DNA of 64,000 nt from Nitrospinaceae bacterium (GTDB taxonomy: Bacteria > Nitrospinota > Nitrospinia > Nitrospinales > VA-1): positions 122,916 through 186,915 of the forward strand of contig JAJDAY010000030.1 in NCBI GenBank assembly GCA_029261655.1. The letters run 5' to 3'. The position numbers and the translations under genes were made by a program. The notes under the pieces were generated by a model that searched no databases, was not told the DNA's origin, and saw only the letters and a list, made by a program, of their open reading frames with translations. Within the stretch, counting starts at the first letter, position 1. Every line of letters begins with the position of its first letter. Positions 43,994-53,217 of this stretch are shown in pieces.

Positions 43994-44046
43994 TCGAATC
44001 AGAGCAGGTGTCTTTTCAATTTTAAGAAAAAGAAACGGGGATCAGG

Positions 44047-44298
44047 ATGGATGAATCCGAGTACACGGGGGAAGATGAGCGTTACATTCTCCAATTCAAG
44101 GCGGCCACCGGTTTCACTGTGGTGCTGGAGTTTAAAGATTTAAAAACGATGGAAGAAAACCAGAAGAAAATCGAGTCTGCGGACCTTGAATGCCAGCGGC
44201 TGGCAAAATTCAGTGTCAATTTTGACCAGGCGGATTTGTTCATGGACATGCGCAGTCCCGAATGCATTGCCCAGTTTGACCTCGACGACTGGATATAA
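44047..44298 (+). CDS. hypothetical 83-residue protein
   Basis: ATG 44047. Acidic, predicted alpha/beta (RYILQFKAATGFTVVLEFKDL followed by a helix and FDQADLFMDMRSPECIAQFDL). Two Cys. No signal peptide or known family. It sits in the same orientation 53 nt after the DUF3565 gene. Confidence 0.6.
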   Translation: MDESEYTGEDERYILQFKAATGFTVVLEFKDLKTMEENQKKIESADLECQRLAKFSVNFDQADLFMDMRSPECIAQFDLDDWI

Positions 44299-44442
44299 AT
44301 CACTCCTCATTTTTAGAATCCACCGGCTTGGGAAACATCCGACGAAAAAGGGAACCCCGCATCGCCTCAATTTTTTTTAAAGTTCTTCCTCCCAATAAAC
44401 GTAAAGATTATATTCGCCGAGCGAATTTTTTTTGTTAAATAG

Positions 44443-44472
44443 TTGACAAATTTACACAAATTAATGTTAAAT
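44443..44472 (+). promoter_or_regulatory. probable sigma-70 promoter
   Basis: TTGACA (44443-44448) and TTAAAT (44467-44472), 18-bp spacer, about 80 nt upstream of the TPR gene at 44550. The motif GCGAATTTTTTT occurs on both sides (44421 and 44482), perhaps a repeated binding site. Confidence 0.55.
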
Positions 44473-44549
44473 TATTTGGGCGCGAATTTTTTTGGCGAAG
44501 TTTCTAAAAAAGTATCCCTCATCTGTTTCCAGAATAAGAAAATAAAAAA

Positions 44550-45815
44550 TTGAATACCGTGTCCAAACACAGAGCCAAACAAATAACAGGGCCAGGTTCC
44601 TGGAGGAAGCATCTGCTTGCAGTTGGGTTGGGAATATTTTTGATCCCCCTGGTTTTTTTACCCGTAGAAGGGCAGGGCAGTTCCCTCACCATTGAAGAGC
44701 TGGATCAACAGGCCACCGCGTATTTTAAAGCCGGAAAATATCTGGAAGCGCTTTCCCCCGCCATTCAGGCATTTGAATCCCGCCAGACCGCAAAAAGTGA
44801 GGAAACCCTTGATCTGGCCGGTTCGCTCAACAAACTTGCCGAGATTTACCGGGGTCTTGGCGACAACGATCGGGCGCAACCGTTACTTGAAAAATCACTG
44901 CGAATCTATGAGAGTTTGCTTGACCCGGAGGACCGCCGATGGGTGGTTCCTCTCAACAGTCTTGCTCTGGTTCACTATAATAAAGGAGAATTTGGGGACG
45001 CCGAAAAATATTTTTACAAAACTCTAAAAGTATTGGATCTTTCATCTGGCCCCACGCATCCTGATAAAGCGGCGGTCTTAAATAACCTGGCCCGCTTGTA
45101 TGAAGCGACCGGCGCGTTTTCCCAGGCAGAAAATCTGTATGAGCAAACATTGGCGGTTTTTAATAACTCTTACGGACACAGCCCCCTCAACTACGCCGCT
45201 ACCTTGAATAATCAAGCCCTGCTTTATCAGCGGATGGGAGGGAAGGACGAAAAAATAGAGCCGCTTTATAAAAAAGTACTTGATATATACAGGCAGGCTT
45301 CACAAACCAACCATCCCGGATTCGCCTCCACCCTCTGCAACCTCGGCAACTTCTACCTTGGAATGGGCGAATATGAAAAGGCCAAACCGCTGATCGTTCA
45401 ATCCATGAACATCCGCAAAGAAATTCTTGCCCCGGATCATTTCGACCTGGCTCACTCTTTGGATGCATTGGCAAAATATTACATCGCCGTCGGACAATAC
45501 GAAAACGTAGAGCCTCTGGTCCACCGCTCCCTTGCTATTCGGGAAAGCGCGTTTGGACTCAACCACCCGAATATTACCGGGTCTCTCGAAACCCTGGCTA
45601 CGTATTACAGAAATATAGGGCAATATGAAAAAGCCGCCTCATTTCTCCACCGAGTGTTGGAAATCAAGAAAGAGTCTCTGGGGAGCGATCATCCAGACGT
45701 GGGCAAATCCCTCAGAAAACTGGCGGAACTTTATGAAGACGCCGGCGACCGCGAACAGGCGGACACCATGTATTACAGCTCCGTCAGAGTCATGAAGAAA
45801 AATTCCAATCCCTGA
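44550..45815 (+). CDS. exported TPR protein
   Basis: 421 residues from TTG 44550 (GTG 44559 is possible). A basic start and hydrophobic segment (HLLAVGLGIFLIPLVFLPVEG, about 21-41) form a signal or anchor. The rest holds about eight 42-residue TPRs of the same class as in the protein at 39545 (GDNDRAQPLLEKSLRIYE, HPDKAAVLNNLARLYEATGA, HPDVGKSLRKLAELYEDAGD). Probably periplasmic. The two proteins look like intracellular and exported paralogues. Confidence 0.85.
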   Translation: MNTVSKHRAKQITGPGSWRKHLLAVGLGIFLIPLVFLPVEGQGSSLTIEELDQQATAYFKAGKYLEALSPAIQAFESRQTAKSEETLDLAGSLNKLAEIYRGLGDNDRAQPLLEKSLRIYESLLDPEDRRWVVPLNSLALVHYNKGEFGDAEKYFYKTLKVLDLSSGPTHPDKAAVLNNLARLYEATGAFSQAENLYEQTLAVFNNSYGHSPLNYAATLNNQALLYQRMGGKDEKIEPLYKKVLDIYRQASQTNHPGFASTLCNLGNFYLGMGEYEKAKPLIVQSMNIRKEILAPDHFDLAHSLDALAKYYIAVGQYENVEPLVHRSLAIRESAFGLNHPNITGSLETLATYYRNIGQYEKAASFLHRVLEIKKESLGSDHPDVGKSLRKLAELYEDAGDREQADTMYYSSVRVMKKNSNP

Positions 45816-46384
45816 CAACTGATTCAAATCAAAAGCCAGTCCCCAATCAGGAAGCGTAGCCCGTCGTGAACAAACTCCTTCACGGGCCGGAGTTCCCCAA
45901 AACCCCCAGCATCTCCCGTTCGACATTCTCCTGCCAATAGGTCATTTCATTCCAAAAGTCCCCCCTTCAGGAAGCATTCCAAATCCGTCTGAGCGACATC
46001 GATGCTCATGGATTGGCCCTTGTAAGAAAATAAAGTATTGAATTATTAGGGCCTCCTTTAGTTTATCAATTACTTTTATAGCTGTAATATCGTCAAATTC
46101 CTTCCAATTGCAGGATAATTGACAGTCCGAAACCCATAATAAACCCTTTAAAAATGGTGGTTTGAAAATGGCACGAAGATTGCTCTTTAGATATCAATAG
46201 CTTAGAAGTCGTGGCTTTTTGACTCTCTTAAATTCAACAAGTTACAAGAAGCTGTTGGGGTATTTCCCCCGGATCAATTGATAGGCCAGGCGGCCTGTCA
46301 CGGGATTCAGTTTCAGACTTTAAAGCCAGACCCAAGTTTGTATCCAGCGAGTGCAAACGAAAATTGATAAAGAGGTGAAGAGCC
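45816..46384 (+). promoter_or_regulatory. gap with consensus sigma-54 promoter and palindromes
   Basis: TGGCACGAAGATTGCT (46169-46184) matches the sigma-54 consensus TGGCACG-N4-TTGC(A/T) at every position and reads toward the gene at 46385. Downstream in the leader are the palindrome ATCAATTGAT (46273-46282) and the stem AGGCC-AGGC-GGCCT (46283-46296). A stem-like CCCGT...ACGGG lies near 45861-45886. No gene is supported in 45816-46160. Confidence 0.65.
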
Positions 46385-46600
46385 ATGATCAAGTCTGTCA
46401 CACAATATGTTGTTGTTTGCGACAACACATTTTGCGATTCCACCATGCGTGCGGGGGTCGACTTTCACTCCTATGAGCGCAGGGAGCAGTTCATGCAAAA
46501 GGTTCGGAACAGGGGATGGGCCGGCATTGTTGGAGATCAGGAGGGCAGTCGACATGTTTGCCCAAGCTGTCGAGATTTTGATTTAGGAGTTTATAAATAA
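46385..46600 (+). CDS. small zinc-ribbon-like protein
   Basis: 71 residues, ATG with AGAGGTGAAG upstream. CDNTFC (C-x4-C) near 12-17 and CPSC near 59-62 could form one zinc site around a basic middle (HSYERREQFMQKVRNRGWAG). The stop codon overlaps the ATG of the next gene (TAATG), so the two are coupled. Probably a partner of the XRE regulator. No family recognised. Confidence 0.7.
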   Translation: MIKSVTQYVVVCDNTFCDSTMRAGVDFHSYERREQFMQKVRNRGWAGIVGDQEGSRHVCPSCRDFDLGVYK

Positions 46601-46968
46601 TGCAATATAAAAAGGAATATTATCAAATGCAAACTTTACCGAACGTTAACGAAGTCAGGGAAGCCAGGGAGAATAAAATGATGAGCAAAGCAGAACTTGC
46701 GCGAAAAGCGGGAGTGACGGTTCAAACGATCGACCGAATTGAAAAAGGTTACGAATGCCGTCTGGCGACCAAGCGCAAAATCATTTTGGCTTTGGGATAC
46801 GAATTGGCGGAACGGACCAAAATCTTTAAAGACCCGAACCACCCTGAAGGGGAAAACAAGTCTCTCGAAGAATTAGAAATCCATTCGCCGGAGGAGGACG
46901 CTCCCGCAACACCAAAACAAGGTGAAAAGATGCGAGTTCTTCGGAAAACGGACACAAACCAATCCTAG
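46600..46968 (+). CDS. small XRE-family regulator (paralogue 2 of 3)
   Basis: 122 residues from ATG 46600, or 113 from ATG 46627 (AAGGAA upstream). The HTH core MMSKAELARKAGVTVQTIDR then IEKGYECRLATKRKIILALG is nearly identical to those at 37450 and 59088. The C-terminal 40 residues are acidic (GENKSLEELEIHSPEEDA). Transcribed with the zinc-ribbon gene, likely from the sigma-54 site at 46169. Confidence 0.85.
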   Translation: MQYKKEYYQMQTLPNVNEVREARENKMMSKAELARKAGVTVQTIDRIEKGYECRLATKRKIILALGYELAERTKIFKDPNHPEGENKSLEELEIHSPEEDAPATPKQGEKMRVLRKTDTNQS

Positions 46969-46983
46969 CGTTTCCTTGACAAC

Positions 46984-47004
46984 GCCCTCCTGGTAAAGGA
47001 GGGC
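46984..47004 (+). other. hairpin after the XRE gene
   Basis: GCCCTCCT and AGGAGGGC form a perfect 8-bp stem with a 5-nt loop. No T-run follows, so it is a weak terminator or a repeat-derived hairpin. Confidence 0.4.
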
Positions 47005-47549
47005 TTGGGGACAGAATCATACGTCTTCAAAATATCCCTTTGCCCCTGAAGGAGCGAAGTATTTTATTTAAGCGCCTGGTAATTTTCAAATCGGGGTGAG
47101 CGTTTTCTTAATATTAATTTGTTGGGGATTTTTTTTTAAACAGGCGAGGTTCATTTTGCACCCCTTGATCTCCTCGAATATATCTGCGGTGATATTTTTA
47201 AAATGAAATATCGCAGGCTGGAAAATGTTCTTCGAATGATTCATGAAAACGATTTTATTATCGTCAAAACAATATCTCAATTCCAAATCGTATATTCAAG
47301 GAGATGAATCAATGGATCAAGACAGGGAGACTTTGCATGAAAAAAGATATCTTATCCGTTCTGAACTAAAGATATTAGCTTGACTCTGATTTGATCTCGA
47401 TTTATCTTCTATTAGCTTTTCAAGCGTCGGTTTATTAAATGTTTTCAAATAGTAAATTTTCCTTCAGCGCCGGTTAATCTTTCTAAAAAAAAATCATGGA
47501 TTAATATTATTCGACGCTGTGCTTTTTGCCGGGTTGAAGAAAGGGCGGG
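47005..47549 (+). other. 545-bp gap with one possible 23-codon ORF
   Basis: AAGGAG at 47298-47303 precedes ATG 47312 by 8 nt, opening a 23-residue frame (MDQDRETLHEKRYLIRSELK plus ILA) that stops at 47383. It may encode a small peptide or be the remnant of a larger gene. Otherwise AT-rich sequence without recognisable features. Confidence 0.3.
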
Positions 47550-48398
47550 ATGAATATTACCGAATTGATTCAAGGAGACAATCAACTCGCCACATTGCCG
47601 GAGGTTTTCTATAAACTCAATGCGGCTATAGAAGACCCTGATTGTACTTTTGACGATATCGGCGAGATCATCAGCATTGATCCTGCGTTGTCCGCACGGC
47701 TCCTGAAAATTGTTAACAGCGCTTTTTACGGTTTCTCCACCCAGGTGGAAACCATCACCCATGCGCTGACCATCATCGGCACCGACCAATTGACCCAGTT
47801 GGTGCTTGCGACCGCTGTGATGAACCAGTTTAAGGGAATTCCCGACGACTTGCTGAATATGAATTCCTTTTGGCGTCACAGCATCACGGCGGGGCTTGCG
47901 GCAAGGTCCATCGCGGCCTTGAGCGGTGAGTATAATGTCGAAAGGTTTTTTGTGGCGGGTCTTCTGCACGATATCGGCCGCCTGGTTTTTTGCCTCAAAG
48001 CCCCCGAAGAATTTGCAGAATTATTGAAAAAGGCCGAAGCCTCCGGGAATCCTTTATACGTTGAAGAGCAGGCAACCTTTGGGTTCGATCATGCTGAACT
48101 GGGAGGGCAATTGCTGAAGGAATGGAAACTTCCCGAAAGACTGATTGAAGCCGTGGCCTGGCACCATTTCCCCGACAAAGCCCTGAGCCACCCTGAAGAA
48201 ACTGCGGTCGTCAACTTAGCGGATGCCATTGCCTATTCCCTGAAGTTTGGGTCCAGCGGTGAAACTTTTGTCCCCCAAATGGAACCAAAGTCCTGGGAAA
48301 GCATCGGGCTTCCGGAAAGTTTGTATCTGCCGATGATCAAGGACAAAATAGATCAGCAGTTTGATGATGTGGCGAACGTTTTTCTCCAGACCGCCTGA
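47550..48398 (+). CDS. HDOD domain signalling protein (paralogue)
   Basis: 282 residues; full HDOD domain: LPEVFYKLNAAIEDPDCTFDD, ISIDPALSARLLKIVNSAFYGF, FWRHSITAGLAARSIA, FVAGLLHDIGRLVF, GFDHAELGGQLLKEWKLP and WHHFP. It aligns along its whole length with the HDOD protein at 18323, including the tail (SLKFGSSGETFVPQMEPKSWES). Here there is no adjacent kinase. Likely an output or regulatory protein; target unknown. Confidence 0.9.
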   Translation: MNITELIQGDNQLATLPEVFYKLNAAIEDPDCTFDDIGEIISIDPALSARLLKIVNSAFYGFSTQVETITHALTIIGTDQLTQLVLATAVMNQFKGIPDDLLNMNSFWRHSITAGLAARSIAALSGEYNVERFFVAGLLHDIGRLVFCLKAPEEFAELLKKAEASGNPLYVEEQATFGFDHAELGGQLLKEWKLPERLIEAVAWHHFPDKALSHPEETAVVNLADAIAYSLKFGSSGETFVPQMEPKSWESIGLPESLYLPMIKDKIDQQFDDVANVFLQTA

Positions 48399-48403
48399 CC
48401 CTT

Positions 48404-48622
48404 TCAGGATAGAAATTCATCAACGTCCTCATCGTCCAGGATAGACTCCTGAATTCCTTTTTGAACGACCTCGTCCGCCAGGTCGCCATATCCCCCCGGT
48501 TCATAGTCATTGACGTTATGCTCATCAAAATCGTCAAAATAGATGGAGTGTTCCTTCGTCACCCATTCCCGTGTCGCATCACTGAATCGCAAAACTTTTT
48601 GTACCGCTTCCAATTTTTCCAT
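48404..48622 (-). CDS. hypothetical acidic 72-residue protein
   Basis: ATG 48622. Sequence begins MEKLEAVQKVLRFSDATREW and ends in an acidic ILDDEDVDEFLS. Asp-rich middle (YFDDFDEHNVNDYEPGGYGD). No signal peptide or family. It stops 5 bp from the convergent HDOD gene and follows a second small gene, suggesting a two-gene unit. Confidence 0.55.
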   Translation of the reverse strand: MEKLEAVQKVLRFSDATREWVTKEHSIYFDDFDEHNVNDYEPGGYGDLADEVVQKGIQESILDDEDVDEFLS

Positions 48623-48658
48623 GTGGGTTTCCCATGTGGCGGGTAAGCATAAAAACCA

Positions 48659-48847
48659 TCAATTCAGGCACACAACCGTCCCCTGTTTCCGATTAAAATC
48701 AGGCAGAAGGAACGGTTGCGGATACCCTGGAATATCGCACCGGGCGATACTCAGACCGTCCCGAAGACGAAGTACCTGTTCCAACGTCAAAGGGCGGGTC
48801 GCGCCGAAACCGGAAGTTTCAGCCAACGAAGAGGTGTTTTTTTTCAT
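48659..48847 (-). CDS. hypothetical 62-residue protein
   Basis: ATG 48847 (GGAAATC upstream) is preferred over a longer upstream frame. Contains TRPLTLEQVLRLRDGLSIAR and YPQPFLLPDFNRKQG. No membrane segment. It lies 36 bp upstream of the acidic gene on the same strand. Confidence 0.5.
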   Translation of the reverse strand: MKKNTSSLAETSGFGATRPLTLEQVLRLRDGLSIARCDIPGYPQPFLLPDFNRKQGTVVCLN

Positions 48848-48984
48848 GATTTCCAACCCAAAAAGAGACAATATACCATTCGATTATTTAGATTCAAAAA
48901 GTCTCTCAAAGCTTTAAAAAAAGTGGGCGGGTGGCGATGGGTCGATGACCCGTTTTGAAAGTGAAAATAATAGAAGGTTTCCTG

Positions 48985-49347
48985 TTAGAAATTGCAGGAG
49001 GTGTCCTTAACCGTTCCGTTTCGGGCAGTGGTTTTGCAGAGGTAGGGGGGAGTTCCAGTGATCCAGTTTTTCTGAGTGTGCCGAACGGACCAGACATTAA
49101 CGGTTCTGCCAGTGGCCTGTGCGCCTTTGAGAGCCGCTTCCGTATTGATCAGATTGAATTTGTCCGGGAAACCTTTCCATCCAATGATCACACTGTTATT
49201 TTTAACCTTAACCCATTTTATCGCAGGGGTTTTTTTAAGGAAATCAATGCTTTCCGTTAATTTTTTTTCAAGCGCCGTCGCATGGGACGAAGTGGGTAAA
49301 TTCAGGGATAAAACAAAAAACAGAGTGATAAAAGCGAAGCGTGACAT
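48985..49347 (-). CDS. secreted protein of unknown function
   Basis: 120 residues. Signal peptide MSRFAFITLFFVLSLNLPTSSHA, then a small alpha/beta domain (AIKWVKVKNNSVIIGWKGFP, TVNVWSVRHTQKNWITGTPP) with two Cys near the end (YLCKTT, TSCNF). Periplasmic or exported. No family recognised. Confidence 0.7.
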   Translation of the reverse strand: MSRFAFITLFFVLSLNLPTSSHATALEKKLTESIDFLKKTPAIKWVKVKNNSVIIGWKGFPDKFNLINTEAALKGAQATGRTVNVWSVRHTQKNWITGTPPYLCKTTARNGTVKDTSCNF

Positions 49348-49425
49348 AAGTTCTCAGAAAAATAAGGGGTGGAAACCGTATGAGCAGACCAATTAAGTTA
49401 ATTCTTTATAGTGGATGTATCTATT

Positions 49426-49479
49426 ATAATCACTTAATTTTATGAAATTTCAAAACGATTTTTTTTCTGAAGTGATTAT
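49426..49479. repeat. 10-bp inverted repeat
   Basis: ATAATCACTT (49426-49435) and AAGTGATTAT (49470-49479) are perfect inverted copies, with an inner palindrome GAAATTTC. A T-run follows on the + strand although no + gene ends here. It lies beyond the 3' end of the pentapeptide gene. Confidence 0.4.
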
Positions 49480-49518
49480 TTTTTGTGGGCTGGAAAATTT
49501 GGATTGAAAAATCGAATT

Positions 49519-51054
49519 TTATGCAGGGGGTTGATAGCCCTTGGAGCTGGAAAAATCTGTATCGGTCACATCCGAATTTGTGAAAACCGCTCCGGCAAGG
49601 TTAGCGCCCGTAAATTTTGCGTCAGCTAATTTGGCACCGGTGAAGTTGGTCTGGGTGGAATCCGTATCGGAAAAATCCGCATGTTCCAGATCGGACCGGC
49701 GCAGATCCGCCCCTTTAAGGTTTGCCTTGGATAGATTGGATTTTAACAGTTTCACTCCCGCCATATCGGTGCCTGCCAGGTTAGCCCCGGAAAGACTGGC
49801 TTCCTGAAGCATTGCCCCGGTCAGGAAAGCTTTGTTGAGATCGGTTCCCTCCAGAATGGCTTCGCTCAGGTCGGCCCGGCTCAGGTCGGCATTCGCCAGT
49901 TTCGCGTCGGTCAAATCAGCGCCTGTGAGATTAGCTCCGCTCAAGTCAGCGCCTTCAAGTTCCGCGTCCCGCATTTTGGCCTTTTTGAGGTTGGCTTTGG
50001 CGAGTTTCGCACCATTCAATCGGGCGCCGTGAAGTTTGATACGGCCAAGGTCCGCACCGTTCAAAAAGACGTTCACCAGATTGGCTCCTGTAAGGTCGGC
50101 AATATTGAGGTTGGCCTCCATGAGGTTGGAGTTTTCAAGATGCGTCCTCCTTAAAATTGCGCCGTTGAGGTTGGCGCGGGTGAGATCGGCCTGATGAAAC
50201 TTAGCTTCCGTGAGATCCGCGTTAGTGAGGTCCGCCCTGGACAATTTTGCGTCCGTGAAGTCGACCCCGACCAGTTTTGCGCCTTTGATCTTCGCCCGGG
50301 TTAAATTGGCCCTGACAAGTTTGGCTTCGAAAAATATACCCATGCTGAGGCGGGAATCGGTGAAATCCACCTCGCTCAAGTCGGCCCCGTTGAACTTACT
50401 TCTACTGAGGTCCGATTCGACAATTTTTGCCCCGGTGAGGGTGGCCCTGGAAAATTCCGCATATTCAAAAGCGGCTCCGTTTAACTGGCACGCCGTCAGA
50501 TCGGTTTCAATGAACTTGGATTTTCGCAGGTTGGCCCGGTCCAGATTGGCTTGATTCAATTTTGACCCTGAAAGTGTCGCTCCCTGGAGATTGGCATCCT
50601 CCAACCGGGCTTCTACGAGATCGACCTGGGTCAGCGTGGCGTCCTGAAGGTCAGCGTCCGTCAGATCGGCGCCTTTTAAAACCGCGTTCTCAAGCAGCAC
50701 TCCTGAAAGATTGGCTCCTGAAAGGTTGGTTGCGGTGAGATTGGTTTCGCTCATATTGGTGCCGTAAAAATTGAGGCCGGATAAATCCAGGCCCGACAGG
50801 TCGCACGCTTTCAATGGCAAGTATTCCGGCTCAGCCTCCTCCAGAACTTCAGGCTCTTCCTCCTCCTCGGTCGCTTCATCCCCGGTGGCTTCATCCCCGG
50901 TGGCTTCGTCTTCAGTGGAGTCGTCCGTTTCATTGATGTCTTCTTCAATGATCTCGATTTCTTCCTCGAACTCTTCTTCGGCGTTTTCCGCTTCCAGAGC
51001 CGCGGCAATATCCACTAAAAAAGATTCAACTTCTTCGCGCGTAAAGTCAGCCAT
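49519..51054 (-). CDS. large pentapeptide-repeat protein
   Basis: 511 residues. Residues 1-75 are acidic with DEATGDEATGDEATEE. Residues about 82-500 are some 80 tandem pentapeptides of the A(D/N)LxX type (for example ADLTNADLTEAKFHQADLTR), expected to fold as a long right-handed quadrilateral beta-helix. No signal peptide. Some members mimic DNA and bind gyrase, but nothing here shows that role. The acidic tail is like those of the proteins at 1117, 2060 and 7488. Confidence 0.92.
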   Translation of the reverse strand: MADFTREEVESFLVDIAAALEAENAEEEFEEEIEIIEEDINETDDSTEDEATGDEATGDEATEEEEEPEVLEEAEPEYLPLKACDLSGLDLSGLNFYGTNMSETNLTATNLSGANLSGVLLENAVLKGADLTDADLQDATLTQVDLVEARLEDANLQGATLSGSKLNQANLDRANLRKSKFIETDLTACQLNGAAFEYAEFSRATLTGAKIVESDLSRSKFNGADLSEVDFTDSRLSMGIFFEAKLVRANLTRAKIKGAKLVGVDFTDAKLSRADLTNADLTEAKFHQADLTRANLNGAILRRTHLENSNLMEANLNIADLTGANLVNVFLNGADLGRIKLHGARLNGAKLAKANLKKAKMRDAELEGADLSGANLTGADLTDAKLANADLSRADLSEAILEGTDLNKAFLTGAMLQEASLSGANLAGTDMAGVKLLKSNLSKANLKGADLRRSDLEHADFSDTDSTQTNFTGAKLADAKFTGANLAGAVFTNSDVTDTDFSSSKGYQPPA

Positions 51055-51341
51055 ATTTGATGATCCTGAGTTCTATTGAGTAAGAAAAATCCCCGTCGCC
51101 AGGCAACGGGGTGATTGAGACCGTACAGGCTTTTCTTCAGCACGCACTTGAATTAGGAGCCCGAAGAAAGAAAAATACCTTACGATTCAATGGAACGCAA
51201 CCCGGAAGAACTTCTTCCCGGAAAAATACGTTCACGAAAAAAGGTTATAATATTCCATTTAGCAGTCAAGCCCAATCAAAGTCAACCAAAACACCTAATG
51301 TTATAGGACGCGGGATATTTTATTTGGCCCGGAAAGCTTAT

Positions 51342-53192
51342 ATGACATCTCAAAATAGACCTGTTCTCATATATGACAGCGATTGCAATTTTTGTAGTCA
51401 CTGGATCGCAAGGTGGCGCCACGTGACCGGGGATCGGGTTGATTATCTGCCTTCCCAGGAGGTGGCCCACCAGTTTCCCGATATTGCTCCTGAAAAATTT
51501 GAAGCTTCCGTGCAACTGGTTCAACGGGATGGGACCGTTTATGAGGGGGCGGAGGCTGTATTTCGAACACTGGCATTTAACCCGAACCATGGCTGGCCCC
51601 TCTGGATGTACCGGAGGATTCCAGCAGTAGCCCTGGTAACAGAGTTCCTGTATCGTTTTGTCGCCCGCCACAGGACGGGCTTCGGACGGTTAACGGGGTG
51701 GCTTTTAGGAGATCATCTGGAGCTATCGACCTGGTATACGACCCGTAAAGTGTTTCTGAGCTTATTGGGCGTTATTTATTTTTTCGCTTTTACTTCCTTG
51801 TGGGTACAAATCGAGGGCCTGGTGGGAAGCCGGGGGATCATGCCGGTGAATGAGTTCCTGAACGGAGTGAAAGAAATTACAGGAACGGAACGTTACTGGG
51901 TTTTACCCACCGTCTTCTGGTTCAATGCCAGTGATGAGTTTTTGAATTTAATATGTCTGGCAGGAACTGGTTTGTCTTTGTGTTTGGTCGGCAGGATTTT
52001 TGTTGTTCCGGCGTTGATTCTGCTGTGGTTTTTTTATCTGTCGCTCATGACCGCCTCTCAGGAGTTCATGTCCTTCGAGTGGGACGCTTTGCTTCTGGAA
52101 GCGGGGTTCCTTGCCATTTTCTTAGCGCCTTCCGGGGGACGACACCTGGCGGAATCTCCCCCATCCCCTTTGGTGTTATTTCTATACCGATTTTTATTAT
52201 TCCGCCTCATCTTTTTATCGGGAATGGCAAAATTGGCGAGCGGGGATCCCACCTGGCGTGATGGAACCGCCTTGAAATTTCATTTTGAGACCCAGCCCCT
52301 GCCGACCTGGGGAGGGTGGTACGCGCATCAACTGCCTTCCTGGTTGCAGGAGTTCTCCGTAGGGGGACTGTTCGTGACCCAACTGGTGGTGCCATTTTTT
52401 ATTTTCGCGCCCCGGCGGCTACGCCACACCGCCTGCGCGGTTTTGGCCGGTTTCCAGCTTCTGATAATAATTACGGGGAATTACGCTTTTTTTAATTTCC
52501 TGACCCTTGCGCTTTGTCTTTTGCTTCTGGATGACGCGTTTTGGAAAAAATGGTTGCCTGAAAGAATGGTTTGTACGCAACCCCAAGAGCATCTGAAAAG
52601 AGCGCCTGTCAACAAATCAAAACAATGGGCCGTCGGGACGCTAACCGCGACAGTTATTTTTGTCAGTGTGACGCAGGATTTGATACCGCTGGTGTTCAAA
52701 GGTCATGAAGTTCCATCACTTTCAAAAACGATCCACAACTGGTTCCGTCCCCTGCACATTGTCAATAGCTACGGGCTGTTTGCGGTGATGACCACCAAAC
52801 GTCCTGAAATAGTGATTGAGGGAAGTATGGATGGTGAAACCTGGAAAGCCTACGAATTCAAATGGAAGCCTGGCGAATTGAAGCGCGCGCCGGAATTTGT
52901 GGCTCCCCATCAACCGCGGCTGGATTGGCAAATGTGGTTCGCCGCTTTGGGCGGGTATCGGCAGAACAGGTGGGTGATGCAATTCATGACGCGCTTGCTT
53001 GAGGGAGCCGAACCGGTTTTACACCTGCTAAAGTCAAATCCTTTTCCCAATAAGCCACCGGGACAAATTCGGGCTGTCGTCTATGAATATAAGTTTACTG
53101 ACTTTTCGGATTGGCGGGCCGATGGATCCTGGTGGCGAAGGGAGCTGAAAGGATTGTACGTACCGGTAATAAAATTGCCCGAATCGGCATAA
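51342..53192 (+). CDS. DCC thiol-oxidoreductase and lipase-maturation-factor (LMF1-like) fusion
   Basis: 616 residues from ATG 51342 (GGAAAG upstream); the longer upstream frame has no domain. Residues 8-115 are a DCC/DUF393 domain (YDSDCNFCSHWIARW, with the D-x-x-C-x-x-C motif). Residues about 130-610 are an LMF1-like multi-pass membrane domain (EFMSFEWDALLLEAGFLAIF, WRDGTALKFHFETQPLPTW, FVAPHQPRLDWQMWFAALGG). Eukaryotic LMF1 assists lipase folding; the bacterial role is unproven. The fused thiol-redox domain suggests disulfide handling of exported lipases. Confidence 0.9.
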   Translation: MTSQNRPVLIYDSDCNFCSHWIARWRHVTGDRVDYLPSQEVAHQFPDIAPEKFEASVQLVQRDGTVYEGAEAVFRTLAFNPNHGWPLWMYRRIPAVALVTEFLYRFVARHRTGFGRLTGWLLGDHLELSTWYTTRKVFLSLLGVIYFFAFTSLWVQIEGLVGSRGIMPVNEFLNGVKEITGTERYWVLPTVFWFNASDEFLNLICLAGTGLSLCLVGRIFVVPALILLWFFYLSLMTASQEFMSFEWDALLLEAGFLAIFLAPSGGRHLAESPPSPLVLFLYRFLLFRLIFLSGMAKLASGDPTWRDGTALKFHFETQPLPTWGGWYAHQLPSWLQEFSVGGLFVTQLVVPFFIFAPRRLRHTACAVLAGFQLLIIITGNYAFFNFLTLALCLLLLDDAFWKKWLPERMVCTQPQEHLKRAPVNKSKQWAVGTLTATVIFVSVTQDLIPLVFKGHEVPSLSKTIHNWFRPLHIVNSYGLFAVMTTKRPEIVIEGSMDGETWKAYEFKWKPGELKRAPEFVAPHQPRLDWQMWFAALGGYRQNRWVMQFMTRLLEGAEPVLHLLKSNPFPNKPPGQIRAVVYEYKFTDFSDWRADGSWWRRELKGLYVPVIKLPESA

Positions 53193-53217
53193 AAATATTC
53201 AGACAAAAAATTAAGAG

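Noticed and set aside
45639..45926. 95-codon reverse frame overlapping the TPR gene end
   Set aside because: Lies largely antisense to a certain gene and its composition is shadow-like (Arg, Cys, Trp-rich).
47086..47286. 66-codon reverse frame
   Set aside because: TTG start without Shine-Dalgarno, no family and no neighbouring operon support.
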